A program made the position numbers and the translations under genes. A DNA stretch of 64,000 nucleotides, taken from NCBI RefSeq assembly GCF_024749285.1, contig NZ_CP087196.1:1550001-1614000 (forward strand), read 5' to 3'. The notes below the pieces were generated by a model. The model saw only the letters and a list, made by a program, of their open reading frames with translations, was not told the origin of the DNA and did no database searches. This DNA is from Pseudomonas sp. B21-015. Its GTDB lineage: Bacteria > Pseudomonadota > Gammaproteobacteria > Pseudomonadales > Pseudomonadaceae. Below are positions 48,917 through 57,541 of the stretch, one piece after another (position 1 is the stretch's first letter; each line of letters opens with the position of its first letter).

Positions 48917-49381
48917 TTACCCGCGCCCCAGCAGATAGGTCGCGTAATCCGGGATGCGGTGTTCGTGAGCCTGATCCATCAACGGACTGCTGAGCAGGTA
49001 GTCGGCGCTGCATTCATTGCAGGCCACCGGGATGTTCCACACCGCCGCGACCCGTAGCAGCGCCTTGATGTCCGGGTCGTGGGGTTGCGGTTCGAACGGG
49101 TCCCAGAAGAACACCAGCATGTCGACCCGCTGCTCGGCGATTCGCGCGCCGAGTTGCTGATCGCCGCCCAGCGGACCGCTGATCATGCTCTCCACGGGCA
49201 GGTCGAGGCGTTGTTGCAACAACAATCCCGTGGTGCCGGTGGCGACCAGTTCATGCTGCGCGAGTTTGTCTTTCTGCCGCTCGGCCCAGTCCAGCAAAAA
49301 CACTTTGCAATGGTCATGGGCGACCAGGGCGATACGCTTGCGCGCTGCCAGGGTCTTTTGCGTAAAGCTGATACCGATCAT
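48917..49381 (-). CDS. mgsA: Methylglyoxal synthase
   Basis: The 154-residue enzyme converts dihydroxyacetone phosphate to methylglyoxal, a bypass that relieves sugar-phosphate accumulation. It starts MIGISFTQKTLAARKRIALVAHDHCK (substrate His in HDHCK), with the catalytic Asp in SGPLGGDQQLG and the FFWDPFEPQPHDPDIKALLR signature. It is close to E. coli MgsA throughout. I chose the internal Met because 19 more codons have no counterpart in the family. Its neighbourhood to gap and the glucose locus is fitting. Confidence 0.95.
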   Translation of the reverse strand: MIGISFTQKTLAARKRIALVAHDHCKVFLLDWAERQKDKLAQHELVATGTTGLLLQQRLDLPVESMISGPLGGDQQLGARIAEQRVDMLVFFWDPFEPQPHDPDIKALLRVAAVWNIPVACNECSADYLLSSPLMDQAHEHRIPDYATYLLGRG

Positions 49382-49440
49382 CGCTTGCTGCTCCAGACGA
49401 AAATGCGCCTGCGACGACGCATTTTTTGACGTTGCCAATA

Positions 49441-49541
49441 CCCGTAGGAGCTGCCGCAGGCTGCGATCTTGTGATTTTGATCTTCTCGGAATCGCTGAAA
49501 ATCAAGATCAAAAGATCGCAGCCTTCGGCAGCTCCTACGGG
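49441..49541. repeat. REP-like pair, CCCGTAGGAGCTGCCG class
   Basis: CCCGTAGGAGCTGCCGCAGGCTGCGATCTT pairs with the mirrored AAGATCGCAGCC..CGGCAGCTCCTACGGG. The inner GATTTTGATCTTC / GATCAAAAGATC bases extend the stem. It is another REP class, between mgsA and gap (both minus strand). With its length it could also block read-through. Confidence 0.88.
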
Positions 49542-49582
49542 GCCGCGTCCAACAAAGAATGAGGCGTCGTGCGCCCCATCAT

Positions 49583-50584
49583 TTATTCGGCGTTGCAGAG
49601 CGCCAGGCAGTTATCGAGCATGCGGTTGGAGAAGCCCCACTCGTTGTCGTACCAGGCCAGCACTTTGAGCAGCTTGCCGCTGGACTTGGTGTGGTTGGCA
49701 TCGAAGATCGACGACAGCGGGTTGTGGTTGAAGTCGCTGGAAACCAGCGGCAGGGTGTTGTAACCCAGAATCTTCGAGTGCTGGCTGGCGTGTTTGAGCA
49801 TCGCGTTGACTTCATCGGCCGATGCTTCACGCTTGAGCTGCACGGTCAGGTCCACCAGCGACACATTGATCACCGGAACACGCACCGCCATGCCGGTCAG
49901 TTTGCCCGCCAGTTCCGGCAGCACCAGGCCCACCGCTTCAGCGGCGCCGGTCTTGCTCGGGATCATGTTCTGGGTGGCGGAGCGGGCGCGGTACGGGTCG
50001 GTGTGGTAGACGTCGGTCAGGTTCTGGTCGTTGGTGTAGGCGTGGATAGTGGTCATCAGACCGCTTTCGATGCCCAGTTCGCGGTGCAGCACCTGGGCCA
50101 CCGGGGCCAGGCAGTTGGTGGTGCACGAAGCGTTGGAAATGATCTGGTGCGATTGGCGCAGAACGTCGTGGTTAACCCCATAAACCACGGTGGCGTCGGC
50201 GCCTTTGGCCGGGGCCGAGATAATCACTTTGCGCGCGCCGGCCGTAATATGCGCGGCGGCTTTGGCACGGTCGGTGAACAGACCGGTGCATTCGAACACG
50301 ACGTCGACCTTCTCCGCGGCCCAGGGTAGTTCGGCCGGGTTGCGAATGGCGCTGACCGAAATGCGATCGCCGTTGACGGTCAGGCTTTCCTGATCGTGCT
50401 GGACATCGGCATCGAATGTGCCGTGAACGGTGTCGTACTTGAGCAGGTGAGCATTCATAGAGCTGTCGCCCAGATCGTTGATCGCTACGATCTGCAGATC
50501 CTGACGATAGCCTTGGGTATACAGTGCGCGCAGGACATTACGGCCGATACGGCCAAAACCATTGATTGCGATTCGAAGAGTCAT
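49583..50584 (-). CDS. gap: Glyceraldehyde-3-phosphate dehydrogenase, type I
   Basis: The 333-residue enzyme oxidises glyceraldehyde 3-phosphate. [20 protein letters not shown] is the NAD-binding start and [17 protein letters not shown] holds the active-site Cys. It is divergent from edd, as PA3195/PA3194 in P. aeruginosa. A HexR-like operator lies 23-37 bases upstream of its start, so it should be induced by 2-keto-3-deoxy-6-phosphogluconate together with edd. The ribosome-binding site is weak. Confidence 0.97.
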   Translation of the reverse strand: MTLRIAINGFGRIGRNVLRALYTQGYRQDLQIVAINDLGDSSMNAHLLKYDTVHGTFDADVQHDQESLTVNGDRISVSAIRNPAELPWAAEKVDVVFECTGLFTDRAKAAAHITAGARKVIISAPAKGADATVVYGVNHDVLRQSHQIISNASCTTNCLAPVAQVLHRELGIESGLMTTIHAYTNDQNLTDVYHTDPYRARSATQNMIPSKTGAAEAVGLVLPELAGKLTGMAVRVPVINVSLVDLTVQLKREASADEVNAMLKHASQHSKILGYNTLPLVSSDFNHNPLSSIFDANHTKSSGKLLKVLAWYDNEWGFSNRMLDNCLALCNAE

Positions 50585-50606
50585 TTACAGCGCCGCCGTC
50601 GATTTG

Positions 50607-50621
50607 TTGTTGGAATTACAA
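50607..50621. promoter_or_regulatory. HexR-type operator of gap
   Basis: TTGTTGGAATTACAA fits the HexR pattern TTGT-N7-ACAA exactly. It lies 23 bases from the gap start. HexR represses gap, edd and zwf in Pseudomonas and is released by 2-keto-3-deoxy-6-phosphogluconate. Confidence 0.75.
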
Positions 50622-50668
50622 GATTATTCGCAAAAAAATAGAAAACAAGCCTTTTTAGTGGCAATATT

Positions 50669-50683
50669 TTGTTTTATCTACAA
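50669..50683. promoter_or_regulatory. HexR-type operator of edd
   Basis: TTGTTTTATCTACAA fits TTGT-N7-ACAA exactly and lies between the divergent gap and edd genes, 62 bp from the first operator (centre to centre) and 120 bases from the edd start. Confidence 0.72.
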
Positions 50684-50803
50684 CGAGTGACCTGAATCAA
50701 CTGGTCCGAATGATCAAGAAAACCGTCTGTCGTCCCAATCACAGCGGTGTTTGATCAGCATAGACAATCAGGTCGCCACATCCGTTAGCCTGGAGTTCTA
50801 CAC

Positions 50804-52630
50804 ATGCATCCCCGCGTCCTTGAGGTCACCGAACGGCTTATCGCCCGCAGCCGCGCCACGCGTGAGGCTTACCTTGCATTGATTCGCGGCGCGGCCAGCG
50901 ACGGCCCGATGCGCGGCAAGCTGCAATGCGCCAACTTCGCCCATGGCGTGGCCGGGTGTGGCAGCGACGACAAGCACAGCCTGCGGATGATGAACTCCGC
51001 CAACATCGCGATTGTTTCGTCATATAACGACATGCTCTCGGCGCACCAGCCGTACGAAGTCTTTCCTGAACAGATCAAAAAAGCCCTGCGCGAAATCGGC
51101 TCCGTCGGCCAGTTCGCCGGTGGCACCCCGGCGATGTGCGATGGCGTGACCCAGGGCGAACCGGGCATGGAACTGAGCCTGCCGAGCCGTGAAGTGATCG
51201 CGTTGTCCACCGCCGTGGCGCTGTCCCACAACATGTTCGATGGCGCGCTGATGCTCGGCATCTGCGACAAGATCGTGCCGGGCCTGATGATGGGCGCGTT
51301 GCGCTTCGGTCATCTGCCGATGATCTTCGTACCGGGCGGGCCGATGGTGTCGGGCATCTCCAACAAGCAAAAAGCCGATGTGCGCCAGCGCTACGCCGAA
51401 GGCAAGGCGACCCGCGAAGAGTTGCTGGAATCGGAGATGAAGTCCTACCACAGCCCCGGCACCTGCACTTTCTACGGCACCGCCAACACCAACCAGTTGC
51501 TGATGGAAGTCATGGGCCTGCACTTGCCGGGCGCCTCGTTCGTCAACCCGAACACCCCGTTGCGCGATGCCCTGACCCGCGAAGCGGCGCATCAGGTCAC
51601 CCGCCTGACCAAGCAGAATGGCAACTTCCTGCCGATCGGCGAAATCGTCGACGAGCGTTCGCTGGTCAACTCCATCGTGGCCCTGCACGCCACCGGCGGC
51701 TCGACCAACCACACCCTGCACATGCCGGCCATCGCCATGGCCGCGGGCATCCAGTTGACCTGGCAGGACATGGCCGACCTCTCCGAGGTGGTGCCGACCC
51801 TGAGCCACGTGTACCCGAACGGCAAAGCCGACATCAACCACTTCCAGGCAGCGGGCGGCATGTCGTTCCTGATCCGCGAACTGCTGGAAGCCGGCCTGCT
51901 CCACGAAAACGTCAACACCGTGCTCGGCCATGGCCTGAGCCGCTATACCCAGGAACCGTTCCTCGAAAACGGCGAGCTGGTCTGGCGCGAAGGCCCGATC
52001 GAAAGCCTCGACGAAAACATCCTGCGTCCGGTGGCTCGCGCATTCTCGCCAGAGGGCGGTTTGCGCGTGATGGAAGGCAACCTCGGCCGTGGCGTGATGA
52101 AAGTCTCGGCGGTCGCGCTGGAAAACCAGGTCGTCGAAGCACCGGCCATGGTGTTCCAGGATCAACAGGACCTGGCCGATGCGTTCAAGGCCGGTTTGCT
52201 GGAGAAGGATTTTGTCGCCGTGATGCGCTTCCAGGGCCCGCGCTCCAATGGCATGCCGGAACTGCACAAGATGACGCCGTTCCTCGGTGTGCTGCAGGAT
52301 CGTGGCTTCAAAGTCGCACTGGTGACTGACGGGCGCATGTCCGGCGCCTCGGGGAAAATCCCGGCGGCGATCCACGTCAGCCCCGAAGCTTATGTGGGTG
52401 GCGCTTTGGCGCGGGTGCGTGAGGGCGATATCATCCGCGTCGATGGCGTCAAAGGCACCCTGGAGCTTAAGGTGGACGCCGAAGAATTCGCAGCGCGCGA
52501 ACCGGCCAAAGGCCTGTTGGGCAACAACATCGGCACCGGTCGCGAACTGTTTGGTTTCATGCGCATGGCCTTCAGCTCCGCAGAGCAAGGCGCCAGCGCC
52601 TTTACTTCTGCCCTGGAGACGCTTAATTGA
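50804..52630 (+). CDS. edd: 6-phosphogluconate dehydratase (Entner-Doudoroff)
   Basis: The 608-residue [4Fe-4S] IlvD/Edd-family dehydratase makes 2-keto-3-deoxy-6-phosphogluconate. [23 protein letters not shown] and [23 protein letters not shown] are typical for Edd rather than Ilv[22 protein letters not shown] and GGSTNHTLH carry cluster and substrate residues. GGAG lies 9 bases before the ATG. It overlaps glk by 4 bases (TTGA). A HexR-like site lies upstream. Confidence 0.97.
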   Translation: MHPRVLEVTERLIARSRATREAYLALIRGAASDGPMRGKLQCANFAHGVAGCGSDDKHSLRMMNSANIAIVSSYNDMLSAHQPYEVFPEQIKKALREIGSVGQFAGGTPAMCDGVTQGEPGMELSLPSREVIALSTAVALSHNMFDGALMLGICDKIVPGLMMGALRFGHLPMIFVPGGPMVSGISNKQKADVRQRYAEGKATREELLESEMKSYHSPGTCTFYGTANTNQLLMEVMGLHLPGASFVNPNTPLRDALTREAAHQVTRLTKQNGNFLPIGEIVDERSLVNSIVALHATGGSTNHTLHMPAIAMAAGIQLTWQDMADLSEVVPTLSHVYPNGKADINHFQAAGGMSFLIRELLEAGLLHENVNTVLGHGLSRYTQEPFLENGELVWREGPIESLDENILRPVARAFSPEGGLRVMEGNLGRGVMKVSAVALENQVVEAPAMVFQDQQDLADAFKAGLLEKDFVAVMRFQGPRSNGMPELHKMTPFLGVLQDRGFKVALVTDGRMSGASGKIPAAIHVSPEAYVGGALARVREGDIIRVDGVKGTLELKVDAEEFAAREPAKGLLGNNIGTGRELFGFMRMAFSSAEQGASAFTSALETLN

Positions 52631-53577
52631 AACTGGCTTTGGTCGGTGACATCGGTGGGACCAACGCACGTTTCGCGTTGTGGAAAAACCAGCAGCTGGA
52701 ATCGGTCCGGGTGCTGGCGACGGCAGACCACGCCAGCCCGGAGGAAGCGATTGCGCTTTACCTGAGCGGGCTGGGCCTGGCGCCGGGTTCGATCGGTTCG
52801 GTGTGCCTGTCGGTGGCAGGCCCTGTGAGCGGCGATGAATTCAAGTTCACCAACAACCATTGGCGGCTCAGTCGCAAGGGTTTCTGCACGACCTTGCAGG
52901 TGGATCAACTGCTGTTGGTCAACGACTTCTCGGCCATGGCCCTGGGCATGACCCGTTTGCAGCCGGGCGAGTTTCGGGTGGTCTGCGAAGGCAAGCCCGA
53001 GCCGTTGCGGCCGGCGGTGGTGATCGGTCCGGGCACTGGCCTGGGCGTGGGCACGTTGCTCGATCTGGGCGAGGGCCGTTTTGCCCCGCTGCCGGGGGAG
53101 GGCGGTCACGTCGATCTGCCGCTGAGCAGTCCGCGGGAAACCCAGTTGTGGCAGCACATCTTCAATGAAATCGGCCATGTCAGCGCTGAAACAGCGTTGA
53201 GCGGCAGTGGTTTGCCACGAGTCTACCGGGCGATCTGCGCGGTGGACGGTCACACGCCTGTGCTCGACACGCCTGAGGCGATCACGGCGGCCGGGTTGGC
53301 GGGCGATCCGATTGCCCTGGAAGTGCTCGAGCAGTTCTGTTGCTGGCTCGGGCGCGTGGCGGGCAACAATGTGCTGACCACGGGGGCACGCGGCGGCGTG
53401 TACATCGTTGGCGGGGTGATTCCACGGTTTGCCGATTTTTTCATCGAAAGCGGTTTCGCCCGCTGCTTCGCCGACAAGGGCTGCATGAGCGATTATTTCA
53501 AAGGTATTCCGGTGTGGCTGGTGACAGCGCCATATTCCGGGTTGGTGGGCGCGGGTGTGGCGCTGGATCAGGCTTAG
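52627..53577 (+). CDS. glk: Glucokinase
   Basis: The 316-residue ATP-dependent glucokinase of the E. coli Glk type phosphorylates glucose in the cytoplasm. The ATP-binding [28 protein letters not shown] with the catalytic Asp, and [10 protein letters not shown] are present. It starts at TTG (a rare start codon) inside the edd stop, so it depends on translational coupling, which may keep its level below that of Edd. GGAGACG lies 9 bases upstream. Confidence 0.95.
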   Translation: MKLALVGDIGGTNARFALWKNQQLESVRVLATADHASPEEAIALYLSGLGLAPGSIGSVCLSVAGPVSGDEFKFTNNHWRLSRKGFCTTLQVDQLLLVNDFSAMALGMTRLQPGEFRVVCEGKPEPLRPAVVIGPGTGLGVGTLLDLGEGRFAPLPGEGGHVDLPLSSPRETQLWQHIFNEIGHVSAETALSGSGLPRVYRAICAVDGHTPVLDTPEAITAAGLAGDPIALEVLEQFCCWLGRVAGNNVLTTGARGGVYIVGGVIPRFADFFIESGFARCFADKGCMSDYFKGIPVWLVTAPYSGLVGAGVALDQA

Positions 53578-53591
53578 ACCGAGTCGACTTC

Positions 53592-53655
53592 ATCGCGGGC
53601 AAGCCCGCTCCCACAGGATCACCTGAATCCTTGTGGGAGCGGGCTTGCCCGCGAT
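53592..53655. repeat. Compact REP pair between glk and gltR
   Basis: Units ATCGCGGGCAAGCCCGCTCCCAC and complement are separated by only about 18 bases, giving a tight hairpin. It may separate the edd-glk and gltR-gtrS transcripts. Confidence 0.9.
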
Positions 53656-53733
53656 GGCGCCCGAACAGGCAACAAATTTCCAAGGTTCATCAGGCATAAT
53701 CCTACCTAACACAAACAACAAGGACGCCTTCCC

Positions 53734-54465
53734 GTGAGCTCAGTCAACAAGTCGATTTTGTTGGTCGATGACGATCAAGAGATACGCGAGTTGCTGGACA
53801 CCTACCTGACCCGTGCCGGTTTCCAGGTCCGCACCACGCCCGATGGCGCAGGCTTTCGTCATGCCCTGAACGAGGCGCCGAGCGATCTGGTGATCCTCGA
53901 CGTGATGCTGCCGGACGAAGACGGTTTCAGCCTCTGCCGCTGGATCCGCCAGCACCCGCGCCAGGCCCATGTACCGATCATCATGCTCACTGCCAGTTCC
54001 GACGAGGCCGACCGCGTCATCGGCCTGGAACTGGGTGCCGACGACTACCTCGGCAAACCCTTCAGCCCCCGTGAATTGCAGGCGCGCATCAAAGCCTTGT
54101 TGCGCCGCGCACAGTTCGGTCAGGAGCGTTCCGGCGGTGAAGTGCTGGCCTTCGACGACTGGCGGCTGGACATGGTCAGCCATCGGCTGTTCCACACCGA
54201 CGGCGAGGAAGTGATTCTCTCCGGCGCCGATTTCGCGCTGCTGAAACTGTTCCTCGACCACCCGCAGGAAATCCTCGATCGCGACACCATCGGCAACGCC
54301 ACCCGTGGCCGCGATTTGATGCCGCTCGATCGTATCGTCGACATGGCGGTCAGCCGTTTGCGTCAGCGCCTGCGCGACACCGAAAAACCGCCACGGCTGA
54401 TCCGGACCGTGCGTGGCAGTGGCTACCAACTGGCAGCCAGCGTGGTTGCCGGCAATGGTCACTGA
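53734..54465 (+). CDS. gltR: GltR, glucose-responsive OmpR-family response regulator
   Basis: The 243-residue regulator has a receiver domain (ILLVDDDQEIRELL, phosphoacceptor Asp in LVILDVMLPDEDG near residue 56, Lys in LGKPFSP) and an OmpR winged-helix domain (DTEKPPRLIRTVRGSGYQLA). With GtrS it controls glucose transport genes in P. aeruginosa and P. putida. The start is GTG with AAGGA 9 bases upstream. The leader has AACAACAA (53714-53721), an AANAANAA Crc/Hfq-type motif next to the ribosome-binding site. It overlaps gtrS by 11 bases. Confidence 0.94.
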   Translation: MSSVNKSILLVDDDQEIRELLDTYLTRAGFQVRTTPDGAGFRHALNEAPSDLVILDVMLPDEDGFSLCRWIRQHPRQAHVPIIMLTASSDEADRVIGLELGADDYLGKPFSPRELQARIKALLRRAQFGQERSGGEVLAFDDWRLDMVSHRLFHTDGEEVILSGADFALLKLFLDHPQEILDRDTIGNATRGRDLMPLDRIVDMAVSRLRQRLRDTEKPPRLIRTVRGSGYQLAASVVAGNGH

Positions 54466-55924
54466 GTTCCTGCGCAAGCTCGCCGGGCGCGTGCCGGTGC
54501 CGCGCTCACTGCTCGGGCGCATGTTACTGCTGACCCTGCTGGCGGTGCTGTTCGCTCAGACGCTGTCGAGTGTGATCTGGGTCTCGCAACTGCGCGCCAC
54601 CCAGCTCGAGGGCCTGGTCACCAGCGCCCGCAGCCTGGCCCATTCGATGACGGCCAGCGTCAGTTATTTCCGCTCATTGCCGGTGGCGTTCAGGCCGTTG
54701 GTGCTCGACCAGTTGCGCAGCATGGGCGGCACCCGTTTCGTGGTGACCCTCAACGACAAACCCTTGGGGATGGAAGTGCTGCCGATCACGCCGCGCAAAG
54801 AAGCGGTGCTCAAGGCGGTGGACGAAGTACTGCGCCAGTCGCTGGGCCAGGACGCGGATATTTCGGTGACGTTCGTCAGCCCCGAAGATTTGCGGATCTT
54901 CAACGGCGGTTTGAAGCTCGATGAATTGCCGCGCTCCTGGGCGCATTACGCGTTGACTCTGGAGCCGGTGAACCCGCCGGTGCTGGTCACGCAAATCCAG
55001 ATGGCGCCGGGCGAATGGCTGTACATCGCCTCGCTGTTGCCCGAGCCCTACACCAGTCTTGAAGAACAAGGCCTGCCGGCGCAGCAGGTCTGGTTCATCG
55101 TGCTCACCAGCGGTTTCTTGCTGCTGTTCATCGGCCTCCTCGTGCACTGGCAGAGCCGACCACTCAAGCGATTGGCGCGGGCGGCACGGGACATGTCTCT
55201 TGGCGCCGAGGTCGAACCGGTGGCCGAGGGCGGCGGCAGTGAAGTGGTGGAAGTGGGCCGCGCCTTCAACGCGATGCGCGAGCGTATCAGCCGTTACCTG
55301 ACCGAACGCAGCCAGTTGTTCAGCGCGATTTCCCATGACTTGCGCACGCCGATTACCCGGTTGCGATTGCGGGTGGAATTGCTTGAAGACGAAAAGCTGC
55401 AGGCCAAGTTCGGTCGTGACCTGGATGAGTTGGAGTTGCTGGTCAAAGGCGCGCTGCAATGCGTGAAAGACACCGACATCCACGAGAATATCGAGCCGGT
55501 GGACCTCAATCATGTGCTCGACTGTCTGGTGGAACCGTATCTGGCGCCCAACGGCAATGGCCGCGTGACCCAGCAGGGGCGGGCGCTGGCGCCGTATCCG
55601 GGCAAGCCGCTGGCGCTCAAGCGCTGCATCGGTAACCTGATCGACAACGCCTTGAAGTACGGGCAGAACGCGCATCTACACATCGATGATGACGAGAGCG
55701 CGTTTGTCCTGCATGTCGACGATGAAGGGCCGGGCGTACCGGAGCAACGGCTGGAACAGGTGTTCGAGCCGCACTTCCGCTTGGCCGGCCAGCAGCAGGG
55801 CTATGGTCTGGGGCTGGGGATTGCGCGCAACATTGCCCATAGCCATGGCGGTGAAGTCAGCCTGCAAAACCTGCGTGAAGGCGGGTTGCGGGTGACACTG
55901 CAGTTGCCGCGTAGTGTTGATTAG
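54455..55924 (+). CDS. gtrS: GtrS, sensor histidine kinase of the glucose system
   Basis: The 489-residue inner-membrane kinase has TM1 (about residues 23-43), a periplasmic sensor domain, TM2 (about 210-230), HAMP, and HisKA/HATPase_c modules. The phosphorylated His is in SAISHDLRTPITRLRLR, and N and G boxes follow (CIGNLIDNALKYG, VDDEGPGVP, GYGLGLGIARNI). In P. aeruginosa GtrS binds 2-ketogluconate and 6-phosphogluconate and acts on GltR. I chose the start MVTEFLRKLAGR, which overlaps the gltR stop; the frame upstream is the gltR reading region. Confidence 0.93.
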   Translation: MVTEFLRKLAGRVPVPRSLLGRMLLLTLLAVLFAQTLSSVIWVSQLRATQLEGLVTSARSLAHSMTASVSYFRSLPVAFRPLVLDQLRSMGGTRFVVTLNDKPLGMEVLPITPRKEAVLKAVDEVLRQSLGQDADISVTFVSPEDLRIFNGGLKLDELPRSWAHYALTLEPVNPPVLVTQIQMAPGEWLYIASLLPEPYTSLEEQGLPAQQVWFIVLTSGFLLLFIGLLVHWQSRPLKRLARAARDMSLGAEVEPVAEGGGSEVVEVGRAFNAMRERISRYLTERSQLFSAISHDLRTPITRLRLRVELLEDEKLQAKFGRDLDELELLVKGALQCVKDTDIHENIEPVDLNHVLDCLVEPYLAPNGNGRVTQQGRALAPYPGKPLALKRCIGNLIDNALKYGQNAHLHIDDDESAFVLHVDDEGPGVPEQRLEQVFEPHFRLAGQQQGYGLGLGIARNIAHSHGGEVSLQNLREGGLRVTLQLPRSVD

Positions 55925-55943
55925 GAAGACCGCGTTATCGTTC

Positions 55944-56018
55944 ATCGCGGGCAAGCCCGCTCCCACATTGGATTTGTGTACGACGCAGAACCCCTGTGGG
56001 AGCGGGCTTGCCCGCGAT
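55944..56018. repeat. REP pair after gtrS
   Basis: Inverted units ATCGCGGGCAAGCCCGCTCCCAC and GTGGGAGCGGGCTTGCCCGCGAT with a spacer of about 29 bases, between gtrS and the isomerase promoter module. Confidence 0.9.
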
Positions 56019-56053
56019 GGCGTCAGATCATTCAACACATGCCTGAAGGCTAA

Positions 56054-56119
56054 TGTCACAACTCGGTGACATAACTCGCCCCCTTCGTTACCTGCCCATC
56101 ACCGACCGTTGTTTAGACT
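56054..56119 (+). promoter_or_regulatory. Promoter module A (AGE isomerase gene)
   Basis: An imperfect dyad TGTCACAACTCGGTGACA (56054-56071), the block CCCTTCGTTACCTGC (56081-56095) and TGTTTAGACT (56110-56119). The same three blocks at the same distances occur before gtsA (57420-57485). TAGACT is a plausible -10 with a poor -35, as expected for an activator-dependent promoter. The leader CATAACAACAA also recurs. Confidence 0.65.
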
Positions 56120-56152
56120 GGTCTCCGTCATAACAACAAAAAAAGGTACCGC

Positions 56153-57412
56153 ATGGACACCTTCCAACCCGCCTTCAGCAGTTGGCTGAACGCGCCTGCC
56201 CATCAGCAATGGCTCGCCGCCGAAGGCCTGCGCCTGTTGGCGTTTGCCAAGGCTTCAAAGCTTGCCGAAGGCTTCGGCAACCTCGACGATCAGGGCCGCC
56301 TCCCGGCCAACGCGCAAGCCGAAACCATGAACACCGCGCGCATGACCCACAGCTTCGCCATGGCCCACATCCAGGGCCTGCCGGGTTTTGCCGAGCTGGT
56401 GGATCACGGCATCAAAGCCCTCAGTGGGCCGCTGCGTGATGCCGAACACGGAGGCTGGTTCGCCACGCCCGAACACCGTGACGGCAATACCGGCAAAGCC
56501 GCTTATCTGCATGCCTTCGTGGCGTTGGCTGCGAGCTCTGCGGTGGTCGCTCAACGTCCCGGCGCGCAAGCCTTGCTCGACGACGCGATCCACATAATCG
56601 ATAGCCGTTTCTGGAGCGAAGAGGAGGGTGCCATGCGCGAATCCTTCAACCGCGACTGGAGCGTCGTGGAAGCCTATCGCGGTGCCAACAGCAACATGCA
56701 CGCCACCGAAGCCTTCCTCGCTCTGGCCGATGTCACCGAGGACAACCGCTGGCTGATTCGCGCCCAGCGCATTGTCGAACGTGTCATTCACGATCACGCC
56801 GCGGCCAACGATTACCTGGTGGTCGAGCATTTTGACCGCGACTGGCAGCCGCTGCGCGACTACAACCGCGACAATCCGGCCGACGGTTTCCGCCCTTACG
56901 GCACCACGCCGGGTCATGGTTTCGAATGGGCGCGGCTGTTGCTGCACCTTGAAGCCGCGCGGGCACAGGCCGGGATGCTCACGCCGGGCTGGCTCGCCAC
57001 CGATGCGCAAAAACTCTTCGAGCACAATTGCCGTCACGGTTGGGACGTCGACGGTGCTCCGGGCATCGTCTACACCCTCGACTGGGACAATCGCGCGGTG
57101 GTTCGCCATCGTTTGCACTGGACTCATTGCGAAGCCAGCGCCGCCGCCAGTGCGCTGCTCAAACGCACCGGTGACGAGCAATACGAGCACTGGTACCGAC
57201 TGTTCTGGAAATTTTGTGACAGTCATTTTATCGACCGCTGCGATGGCAGCTGGCATCACGAGCTCGACCCGCTGAACCGTCCGAGTGCTGATATCTGGGC
57301 CGGAAAACCCGACCTGTATCACGCCTGGCAAGCTGTATTGATCCCGCGCCTGCCGCTGGCGCCAAGCATGGCCACTGCGCTGGCGCAATTGTCCCAGAGC
57401 GTTGCTGTGTAA
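56153..57412 (+). CDS. AGE-family sugar epimerase/isomerase (YihS/mannose isomerase-like)
   Basis: The 419-residue protein has an (alpha/alpha)6-barrel of the N-acylglucosamine 2-epimerase superfamily: TARMTHSFAMAHIQG, YLHAFVALAASS, ANSNMHATEAFLAL, TTPGHGFEWARLLLHLE and RLHWTHCEASAAASALL, which include the conserved active-site His and Glu residues (TTPGHGFEWAR). Members act as mannose, glucose or sulfoquinovose isomerases. It lies between gtrS and gtsA, where PAO1 has no gene, and shares a promoter module and a Crc/Hfq-type leader motif with gtsA, so a sugar linked to glucose uptake is likely; mannose/fructose interconversion is a reasonable guess. Confidence 0.85.
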   Translation: MDTFQPAFSSWLNAPAHQQWLAAEGLRLLAFAKASKLAEGFGNLDDQGRLPANAQAETMNTARMTHSFAMAHIQGLPGFAELVDHGIKALSGPLRDAEHGGWFATPEHRDGNTGKAAYLHAFVALAASSAVVAQRPGAQALLDDAIHIIDSRFWSEEEGAMRESFNRDWSVVEAYRGANSNMHATEAFLALADVTEDNRWLIRAQRIVERVIHDHAAANDYLVVEHFDRDWQPLRDYNRDNPADGFRPYGTTPGHGFEWARLLLHLEAARAQAGMLTPGWLATDAQKLFEHNCRHGWDVDGAPGIVYTLDWDNRAVVRHRLHWTHCEASAAASALLKRTGDEQYEHWYRLFWKFCDSHFIDRCDGSWHHELDPLNRPSADIWAGKPDLYHAWQAVLIPRLPLAPSMATALAQLSQSVAV

Positions 57413-57419
57413 CCAGCCA

Positions 57420-57485
57420 TGTAACCATATGGTGACATTCGCGCGTCCCTTCGTTACCTGCGAAGGGGTATCCCCTGTTTAGAAT
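57420..57485 (+). promoter_or_regulatory. Promoter module B (gtsABCD)
   Basis: An imperfect dyad TGTAACCATATGGTGACA (57420-57437), CCCTTCGTTACCTGC (57447-57461) and TGTTTAGAAT (57476-57485). Spacing is identical to module A. In this copy CCCTTCG and CGAAGGG also form an inverted repeat. TAGAAT is a good -10 without a clear -35. Confidence 0.65.
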
Positions 57486-57541
57486 CCTATGCAGCGCAAG
57501 CACCAGACTTGCATGCATAACAACAAGAAAGGTACTACTAG

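Noticed and set aside
51020..52669. 549-codon open frame opposite edd
   Set aside because: Shadow of edd, with His/Gln/Arg-rich composition and no domain.
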